A stretch of DNA of 11,678 nucleotides from Hyphomicrobiales bacterium (lineage in GTDB: Bacteria; Pseudomonadota; Alphaproteobacteria; Rhizobiales; Rhizobiaceae), in assembly GCA_015654965.1 (NCBI GenBank), contig JAATGD010000132.1, forward strand, positions 1 through 11,678. The letters are read 5' to 3'. Shown here piece after piece: positions 6,434 through 11,678 of the stretch. Positions within the stretch are counted from its first letter, which is position 1, and each line of letters starts with the position of its first letter. Below the pieces are notes generated by a model. The model was given only the letters and a program-made list of their open reading frames with translations. It searched no databases and was not told where the DNA came from. Position numbers and translations under genes: made by a program.

Positions 6434-6468
6434 CCAGACGAGGAATATTCCCTCGGGAAGTGCGGCGG

Positions 6469-6497
6469 AACATAAGGGCGACTTTCCAAATGGTCAA
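6469..6497 (-). promoter_or_regulatory. Sigma70-type promoter of tRNA-Lys
   Basis: On the minus strand, TTGACC (6492-6497) and TATGTT (6469-6474) are separated by exactly 17 bp. The predicted start lies about 30 bases before the tRNA. The interrupted repeat GAGG(G)AATATTCCTC lies in the short leader (about 6439-6453). This is the best-formed promoter in the window. Confidence 0.7.
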
Positions 6498-6616
6498 CAC
6501 CGGAAATTCATGTTTCTCCAAGATAAATTTAAAAAAATAATCCGGAGCGGAATTATCTCTCCTTGACGCGGGACAAGTGGCCGTATCCGCAGGGATTCTC
6601 AGCAATCACGCAACAA

Positions 6617-6642
6617 AAAAGCCGTCATTCACGACGGCTTTT
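6617..6642 (-). terminator. Intrinsic terminator of the BA14K-family gene
   Basis: A 10-bp perfect stem (AAAAGCCGTC at 6617-6626, GACGGCTTTT at 6633-6642) with a 6-base loop is followed on the minus strand by a run of T (6615-6620 as A on plus). It lies 21 bp past the TGA at 6664-6666, not past the premature TAG at 6769-6771, which supports 6664 as the ancestral gene end. A T run on the plus side makes it potentially bidirectional. Confidence 0.85.
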
Positions 6643-6663
6643 CAATCATGTTTGCCGAATCTA

Positions 6664-7176
6664 TCAGCGATAGGGCGAATAGCACTGCTGACGCGGCCCA
6701 TTATAAGGCTGGAATGTATTGTCGGAGCTACGGTAAGATCTGTAACGGTTGTAGCACCACTGAATATGCTAGCCGTTGTTATAGGCTGGCGCACGATAAA
6801 CGGGGGCCGCAGGTGGCGAAGCAATCGCTCCGCCGATTATCGCACCCGCGCCAAAGGCTGCAAGCGGATACCACCAGCCATCATTGTGACGGCGATAGCC
6901 ACGACGGTAGTCACGATAGCCGCGATGGCCATTCCAGTAACCACGATCGCCACGATACGGGCGGCCATTCCATCCCGGACGCGGGCCATGACGATGACGG
7001 TTCCAGCGGTGATCACCACGCCCCCTCCAACGATCATCGCGCACGTGCTGGACATTCTCGTTTACAGCAACAGGTGCCGCAGGCATCAGCGAGGCAGCCG
7101 AGACAGGGGCCATGGCGCCAATCATGAAGCTGGCTCCAATCATTCCCACCAACATTTTCCTGAAGGTGCTTTTCAT
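6664..7176 (-). pseudogene. BA14K-family secreted protein gene interrupted by an in-frame TAG
   Basis: ATG 7176 has an AAGGAGAG ribosome binding site a few bases upstream. The frame opens with a Sec signal peptide (KSTFRKMLVGMIGASFMIGA, cleavage likely after APVSA, residue ~27), then an Arg/Gly/His/Tyr-rich stretch (~45-100) and a short hydrophobic WYPLAAFGAGAIIGGAIA. At codon 136 (6769-6771) the frame meets TAG. Beyond it the same frame continues for 34 codons (HIQWCYNRYRSYRSSDNTF, then QPYNGPRQQCYSPYR) to TGA at 6664-6666. That tail is the conserved BA14K-type C-terminal motif with its two Cys, so the family's defining domain lies wholly behind the stop. The family was described as an immunoreactive, lectin-like Brucella protein exported to the envelope. 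Without readthrough only a 135-residue truncated protein is made. Both the premature stop and the downstream frame were checked codon by codon. A sequencing error remains possible. Confidence 0.8.
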
Positions 7177-7743
7177 AAAACTCTCCTTTTCCGGTAGTGT
7201 CATCATGGCGTTTGCTAAATGAATGCAAGCTGAATATATTTGTTCCAACCACCAATTTATGGCCGCCTGAAAATTACCGTAAAATTTGTTCTGTCTGTAC
7301 CCGTGTCGTGGATTGCATTTCACGTTTAAATTTCGTCTATCAATGTTGAAATTCAAATGTGAAACTTGAAAAATCCCCTTGATTCACATGATCAGCCCTG
7401 TCCTTTTGATACCGGGATATGATTGAAAGCTGTAAAAATGGCCTGCAAACCCGGGTATTGGCTTGTGCGTCTTCAAGGATGCTTGCCGGGCATGCACACA
7501 AACAAGTGTGGTTGACCTAACACACAAGTTCAGACATTTATGGATAAAGGTAAACTATTTGTTGCAGGATAACTATGTTATCATCTATAGGTTGCACGGT
7601 ATTTATACGGGGGACTGCCAAAAGCACCGGGTTCATATGCTTGGCTTTTACCGCCAGCAAATCTTGCAGGATGCGTTTTTCCAACCGGACCATGGTTTTC
7701 CTTCCGGCTTACAAACGAGCGCTGCATGGTAAGGAGGTTGGAA
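7177..7743. promoter_or_regulatory. 567-bp divergent intergenic region before the BA14K gene and the diguanylate cyclase gene
   Basis: I see no convincing gene here; short plus-strand frames lack ribosome binding sites and family resemblance. Features include TTGAAATTCAA at 7346-7356 and the exact inverted repeat GATAACTATGTTATC at 7568-7582. That repeat sits between a TTGCAG (-35-like, 7562-7567) and TATAGG (-10-like, 7586-7591), an 18-bp spacing. This would place an operator in the spacer of a weak promoter about 150 bp before the cyclase start. TTGACC at 7512-7517 is another -35-like element without a good partner. All promoter assignments here are tentative. Confidence 0.35.
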
Positions 7744-9183
7744 ATGGACGCTGCGGCTTCGTTGAAAGACGCGCCACAATGGGATGAGAAAACCGTACTT
7801 GGCGATACACAGACCGAGTGGGTGGAACTGATCTCAAACCTACCAGACGAACAGGCTGCATTGCTGTCAAATCTTGTTGAACAGCACAAGCAGGGTTTTG
7901 TCGATATCGTCTATTCCCGCCTTATGCACAATCAGGATGTAGCCGTTTTTCTATCGCATCAGAGCGTACATGACCGCTTGGAACATTCGCTGAGCAAATG
8001 GCTTGTGCATTTGCTGGAAAGCCGCCCCGATGACGTTGTCGCCTTTGTGCAGGAACAATGCCAGATGGGTAAGCTGCATGCGCGCATTCAGGTGCCCATT
8101 CATGTGATTCTGCAAGGTGCGCGGCTCTTTAAGAACGAAATCATCAAGAAGCTGCAAACGAACATTGCGGAGCGTGACACGCTCGTCCGGCTGATCGTTC
8201 ATATCAGCAATGCGGTCGATATCGCCATTGAAATCATGACCGAGACTTTCGTCGGTGATTCGCGCAAAAGCGCCCAGACCGACGAAGCTTATCGCACATT
8301 TGCATTAAGCCACGACATTCCGCTTGAGCGCGAATCCCAGCGCGCCGCCTTGATGGAGTGGAGCCAGTCCATCCTTTTCAATCTCTACGGCAATGACAAT
8401 GCGCCCCTCATGCCGCTTGGCAATTCCGACTTTGGACTGTGGATGCAGCACAAGGCCGATATGATGTTTTCAGGGTCCGTGACCCTTGAACGCCTACGTC
8501 AAAGTGTCAGGGTAATCGATGACGAATTGCTGCCAGCCATCAAAAGCGCACGCAAGAACAACCCAGCGGAATTGTCGGCCTCCTTATCGCACTTCCAGAT
8601 CAAGATCAGCGAAGTGAAATTTCTGGTTTCCGAACTGTTTCAGGTGGCGGCGACGATGGAATCGGGACGGGACCCGCTAACCCGTGCGCTCAACCGGAAA
8701 TTCATGCCGTCCATTCTCACCCGTGAAGTCCGCATGGCCTTGCAAAAAGGTCTGGATTTCAGTGTCCTGATGATCGACATCGATCATTTCAAGATGATCA
8801 ATGACAAGCTTGGGCATAGCGGTGGCGACAAGGTGCTGCAACAGGTTGCGGAAAACGTCCTATCCCTCTGTCGGCCTGGTGATTTTGTCTTCCGCTATGG
8901 CGGCGAAGAATTTCTGGTGGCGCTGGTCGAAACCGGCAAGCATGATGCCCTTGATCTTGCCGAAAACATGCGTCAGCGGATCGGGCAATTGCATTTGCGC
9001 CTTCCCACCGACCTGTCTTCTGCGGTCACGCTGTCCATCGGTGTGGCATCTTTTGACGGTGATCCCGATTATGCGCAGCTTGTGGAGCGGGCCGATCAGG
9101 CCCTCTATCGGGCAAAGCGGTCCGGTCGCAACCGCTGTGAAGTCGACAATATGACGGGCTTTCCGGTAACAGAGGCATTTTGA
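7744..9183 (+). CDS. Globin-coupled heme-sensor diguanylate cyclase (DosC-like)
   Basis: The 479-residue cytoplasmic protein couples a globin sensor to a GGDEF output that makes cyclic di-GMP from two GTP. The N-terminal globin-coupled sensor spans about 25-175; the segment KLHARIQVPIHVI carries the expected proximal heme ligand His112, and Tyr57 in the FVDIVYSRL helix matches the distal Tyr of E. coli DosC. A middle helical region of the DosC type (SDFGLWMQHK near 228-237) follows. The GGDEF domain starts at DPLTRALNR (310-318), has the Mg/GTP residues in MIDIDHFKMIND, and an active GGEEF at 386-390. RPGD at 377-380 is a complete inhibitory I-site (RxxD five residues before the motif). No membrane segments are seen. 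ATG 7744 is chosen over 7726 because AAGGAGG (7731-7737) ends 6 bases before it. lipB starts 41 bp downstream. An oxygen-responsive function is inferred from DosC. Confidence 0.88.
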   Translation: MDAAASLKDAPQWDEKTVLGDTQTEWVELISNLPDEQAALLSNLVEQHKQGFVDIVYSRLMHNQDVAVFLSHQSVHDRLEHSLSKWLVHLLESRPDDVVAFVQEQCQMGKLHARIQVPIHVILQGARLFKNEIIKKLQTNIAERDTLVRLIVHISNAVDIAIEIMTETFVGDSRKSAQTDEAYRTFALSHDIPLERESQRAALMEWSQSILFNLYGNDNAPLMPLGNSDFGLWMQHKADMMFSGSVTLERLRQSVRVIDDELLPAIKSARKNNPAELSASLSHFQIKISEVKFLVSELFQVAATMESGRDPLTRALNRKFMPSILTREVRMALQKGLDFSVLMIDIDHFKMINDKLGHSGGDKVLQQVAENVLSLCRPGDFVFRYGGEEFLVALVETGKHDALDLAENMRQRIGQLHLRLPTDLSSAVTLSIGVASFDGDPDYAQLVERADQALYRAKRSGRNRCEVDNMTGFPVTEAF

Positions 9184-9224
9184 CCTCTGGAAATTGCGCA
9201 TAAAAACCGCCATATGCAGCCATC

Positions 9225-9980
9225 ATGACGAAGGTTTCTATTTCCCCCAAAATAGCGCAATCATCCCAACGCGATGGGCTTGATCATAAATTCCTGCCGT
9301 GGGCAAATGATGTGGCCCCGGTGGAATGGCGCGTTGCGGAAGGTCTGACGGACTATGAGGACGCGCTTGCCTTCATGGAGGCACGCGTGCAGGCCATCCG
9401 CGAAGGAACGGCCAATGAACTTGTCTGGCTTGTAGAGCACCCTCCCCTTTATACGGCTGGCACGAGTGCGCGTGCGCAAGATCTTCTGACGCCCGACAGG
9501 CTTCCGGTCTTTCATACCGGCCGCGGCGGCGAATATACCTATCATGGCCCCGGTCAGCGCGTGGCTTATGTCATGCTGGACCTCAAACGCAGGCGCGAGG
9601 ATGTTCGTGCTTTTGTTGCAGCCCTTGAGCAATGGATCATTGAAACGCTCGCCGACTTCAACGTCAAAGGCGAGCGGCGCGAGGACCGTGTTGGCGTCTG
9701 GGTGGCGCGGCCGGAAAAACCGCGCCTTGCCAATGGCGGCATGTGTGAAGACAAGATCGCGGCCAATGGCATCCGCCTACGCCGCTGGGTGAGTTTTCAT
9801 GGCATTGCCATCAATGTCGAACCGGATCTGGGCAATTATGGCGGTATCGTTCCATGCGGCATTTCAGAACACGGTGTCACAAGTCTCGTCGATCTTGGGC
9901 TTCCCGTCACGATGGGCGATCTGGATATAGCGCTTGGTCGGGCTTTCGAGACGGTTTTCGGTGCCCGACAACCGCTTTAG
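9225..9980 (+). CDS. lipB: Octanoyltransferase LipB
   Basis: LipB moves the octanoyl group from acyl carrier protein to the lipoyl domains of 2-oxoacid dehydrogenases and the glycine cleavage H protein, the first step of de novo lipoate assembly. The 251-residue protein shows the family's RGGEYTYHGPGQ block at 100-111, catalytic Lys177 in EDKIAANGIR, the WVSFHGIAINV strand at 188-198, and catalytic Cys211 in IVPCGI. The N-terminal extension of about 30 residues before APVEWRVA and the small insert near 161-175 (ARPEKPRLANGG) are longer than in E. coli LipB but complete. The start at ATG 9225 has only a weak ribosome binding site. It follows the cyclase gene by 41 bp on the same strand, so it may share its transcript. 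It converges on the transporter gene with a 10-bp gap. Confidence 0.95.
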   Translation: MTKVSISPKIAQSSQRDGLDHKFLPWANDVAPVEWRVAEGLTDYEDALAFMEARVQAIREGTANELVWLVEHPPLYTAGTSARAQDLLTPDRLPVFHTGRGGEYTYHGPGQRVAYVMLDLKRRREDVRAFVAALEQWIIETLADFNVKGERREDRVGVWVARPEKPRLANGGMCEDKIAANGIRLRRWVSFHGIAINVEPDLGNYGGIVPCGISEHGVTSLVDLGLPVTMGDLDIALGRAFETVFGARQPL

Positions 9981-9990
9981 GTCGCAAAAA

Positions 9991-10917
9991 TCATGCGCTT
10001 TGCTGCTTGCGCTCGCGCATAAAAACATAAAATCCCGATCCGATGATGATCGCAATGCCCAACCATTTGGACGGCGTTGGGAATTCGCCGAAAACCAGCA
10101 AGCCGACCAGAACCGCATTGACAATTTCCAGATATTGGAACGGCGCAAGCAGCGACGCGGGCGCAAGTTTGAAAGCATGGACGACCATCAAATGACTGCC
10201 TGTCCCAATGGTTGCCATAAGCACAAGCAATAGCCATGGCTGGACACTGGCGGGCAGACTAAAGCGCAGGTCTTCAAACCCCGTGGCCGGTCCGGCAAGC
10301 CCTGCAAGCATGACCAGACCGACAAACAGCCAGCCACCCAATCCGGCATAAAGCTGCATGACGAGCGGGCTTTCCGTCACACCATATTTCCGGTTGAGGA
10401 TAAGATAGGCGGCAAAAGTTACGGCTGTTGCAAGCGGCAGCAGGGAAACCGCGCCAAAAATTTCAAAGCTGGGCTGAATGACGATCATCGTTCCGACAAG
10501 ACCGATCGCGACAGCGCTAAAACGCCGCCAGCCGACCTTTTCCTTCAAGAAGACCGCAGAGAACAATGTGAGAATCAACGGTTCGGCAAAAAAGACCGCC
10601 ATGGCGTCAGCCAGCGGCATATATTTGACGGCCGTGAAAAAGCACAGGCCACCAAATCCCATCAAGGCACCACGCAGGAGATTGCCGGCAAGGTGGCGGG
10701 TGCGAAGCTGATCCACGCGCACCCCCATCACCAGAAGGATAGCCAGCATCAAGCAAAATTGCAGGAAAAACCGCATGAAGGTGACGGTTGCAGGTGGAAC
10801 ATTGTCCATCATGGCAAGCCATTTTCCGGTCGCATCCATCAAGGGCAGCAGCAGGACCGAAAGCACCATGATCGCCATGGCTTTCACATGTGTCGTGCCT
10901 TGGTATTGCGTTTCCAT
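9991..10917 (-). CDS. EamA/DMT-family membrane transporter
   Basis: The protein has about ten hydrophobic segments arranged as two tandem EamA repeats of five, the drug/metabolite transporter layout. Repeat 1 runs from AIMVLSVLLLPLMDATGKWLA to LVGTMIVIQP. Repeat 2 starts near AVSLLPLATAVTFAAYLILNRK and ends at WLGIAIIIGSGFYVFMRERKQ. The end of repeat 1 has the typical AEPLILTLFSAVFLKEKVGWRR pattern and the end of repeat 2 its counterpart, APFQYLEIVNAVLVGLLVFGEFPTPSKW. It lies in the inner membrane, and the substrate cannot be predicted. I prefer ATG 10917 (308 residues), which has an AGGG ribosome binding site 5 bases upstream. ATG 10935 (314 residues) is the longer option without one. It converges on lipB with only 10 bp between stops and no visible terminator. 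Confidence 0.88.
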   Translation of the reverse strand: METQYQGTTHVKAMAIMVLSVLLLPLMDATGKWLAMMDNVPPATVTFMRFFLQFCLMLAILLVMGVRVDQLRTRHLAGNLLRGALMGFGGLCFFTAVKYMPLADAMAVFFAEPLILTLFSAVFLKEKVGWRRFSAVAIGLVGTMIVIQPSFEIFGAVSLLPLATAVTFAAYLILNRKYGVTESPLVMQLYAGLGGWLFVGLVMLAGLAGPATGFEDLRFSLPASVQPWLLLVLMATIGTGSHLMVVHAFKLAPASLLAPFQYLEIVNAVLVGLLVFGEFPTPSKWLGIAIIIGSGFYVFMRERKQQSA

Positions 10918-10935
10918 CCCTGCCCTATCCTGCAT

Positions 10936-11217
10936 CTGCCATTAGCATTTGCTCTACGCGAGCGGCATTGATCTTTCCATCAAATTCGCCTGACAGCGCA
11001 CAAGCGTCGATGTTTCATGCAATTGGCAGCCAAGGCTGTGAAGCTTTGCCGCAAAACCTGTCATAAAGCCGTGCGAAACTGGAACGTAAAGCGAACTTCA
11101 TTCGCCTTTCGGTGCAGCACATGACATGATTGCAGTGATTCGCAGACAGTTTATTTCGGCCTGTGTCGTGCGGCGAGGGCCATCGTTCAATTCTGACAGA
11201 AAGCTTATCGGACAAAG
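10936..11217. other. Divergent intergenic region between transporter and parE
   Basis: About 280 bp separate the divergent transporter and parE genes. I see no gene or RNA here. An imperfect hairpin, AAAGCGAA-CTTCA-TTCG-C-CTTT, lies at about 11087-11108. No promoter with good hexamers and spacing was found for either gene, although both must start here. Confidence 0.4.
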
Positions 11218-11678
11218 ATGGACGACAGCAACGATCTCTTTACAAGGGTTGTCAACAATGCCCGGGAACGCCAGCAAGAGCGACAGACGGAAATCGCCCC
11301 TGCCGAGCGGGCTGCCGTTCAGCCACAGGCTGTACCGTTGCAATCTGCCCCTGCTCCCAAGCCTGCTGCTCCCAGACCCGCGCCAACTGCTTCCGGTGAC
11401 GATTACAATGCCTCCTCCATCCGGGTTCTCGAAGGGCTGGAGCCGGTGCGCCTGCGCCCGGGCATGTATATTTGCGGCACGGATGAGAAGGCGCTGCACC
11501 ACCTTTTCGCGGAAGTCATCGACAATTCGATGGACGAGGCGGTGGCCGGTCACGCCAATTTCATCGAAGTCAGCCTCGATGCGGAAGGGTTTATCACCGT
11601 TTCCGATAACGGGCGTGGCATTCCGGTGGAAGAGCATCCGCAGGTGCCGGGAAAATCCACACTTGAAGTCATCATGAC
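11218..11678 (+). CDS. parE: DNA topoisomerase IV subunit B, N-terminal part (runs off the edge)
   Basis: The frame starts at ATG 11218 (MDDSNDLFTRVVNNARERQQ) and stays open for 153 codons to the window end. ParE is the ATPase subunit of topoisomerase IV, which unlinks daughter chromosomes. After a ~60-residue Ala/Pro/Gln-rich, probably disordered N-terminal extension comes the GHKL ATPase domain: SSIRVLEGLEPVRLRPGMYI, then the Bergerat motif EVIDNSMDEAVAG with Mg ligand Asn, VSDNGRGIPVE, and the KSTLEVIM segment. The alphaproteobacterial ParE style GTDEKALHHLFAEVIDN distinguishes it from GyrB. The usual GMYIGGT reads GMYICGT here. The ribosome binding site is weak. The frame is easy to miss because it has no stop inside the window and overlaps longer spurious frames. 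Confidence 0.92.
   Translation, partial: MDDSNDLFTRVVNNARERQQERQTEIAPAERAAVQPQAVPLQSAPAPKPAAPRPAPTASGDDYNASSIRVLEGLEPVRLRPGMYICGTDEKALHHLFAEVIDNSMDEAVAGHANFIEVSLDAEGFITVSDNGRGIPVEEHPQVPGKSTLEVIM

Noticed and set aside
6577..7197. 206-codon plus-strand frame rich in Thr/Ile/Ala
   Set aside because: The low-complexity product mirrors the Arg/Gly/Tyr-rich BA14K gene on the other strand, and it runs through that gene's terminator.
7177..7356. Upstream extension of the BA14K frame by 60 codons
   Set aside because: The strong ribosome binding site and signal peptide both place the start at 7176. The extension lacks either and would bury the signal peptide.
7463..7732. Short plus-strand frames before the diguanylate cyclase gene
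   Set aside because: There is no ribosome binding site and no coding character, and they overlap each other in different frames.

Overview
The window looks like a chromosomal segment of an alphaproteobacterium of the Brucella/Ochrobactrum group. The evidence is a BA14K-family secreted protein gene (a family first known as a Brucella antigen), alphaproteobacterial-type lipB and parE, and moderately GC-rich coding sequence with Rhizobiales-like usage. The species is inferred from content only.

Left part (1-6100) is a catabolic, accessory-looking region. A partial gene leaves the window at the left edge on the minus strand. Divergent from it, a plus-strand unit starts with a ~43-codon remnant whose start resembles 5-carboxymethyl-2-hydroxymuconate isomerase (HpaF). 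An intact HpaI-type aldolase and a SnoaL-like small protein follow. Converging on these from the right is a minus-strand set: an AraC-family (FeaR-like) regulator, an NAD(P)-type aldehyde dehydrogenase and a GMC-family flavin alcohol dehydrogenase, the last two separated by 3 bp. Together the GMC enzyme and the aldehyde dehydrogenase could take a primary alcohol to an acid. HpaI belongs to the end of homoprotocatechuate (4-hydroxyphenylacetate) breakdown. A coherent but unproven reading is an aromatic alcohol/aldehyde catabolic locus under the AraC-type regulator. Two candidate operator families support regulation: a GTCTTG/CAAGAC array before the aldehyde dehydrogenase gene, and a TTAACATRTTAAT near-palindrome before both the aldolase unit and the regulator gene.

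Middle (6100-7740) holds tRNA-Lys(TTT) on the minus strand with its own promoter and probable terminator. Next is a BA14K-family gene, also minus strand, that is interrupted by an in-frame TAG codon just before its conserved C-terminal domain; its intrinsic terminator lies just after the original stop. About 570 bp of intergenic DNA follows.

Right part (7740-11678) looks like core chromosome: a globin-coupled diguanylate cyclase of the DosC type, lipB (octanoyltransferase), a convergent EamA/DMT-family transporter, and the start of parE (topoisomerase IV subunit B), which runs off the right edge. The tRNA-Lys gene lies at the border between the accessory-looking and core-looking parts, with its 3' end facing the catabolic genes.
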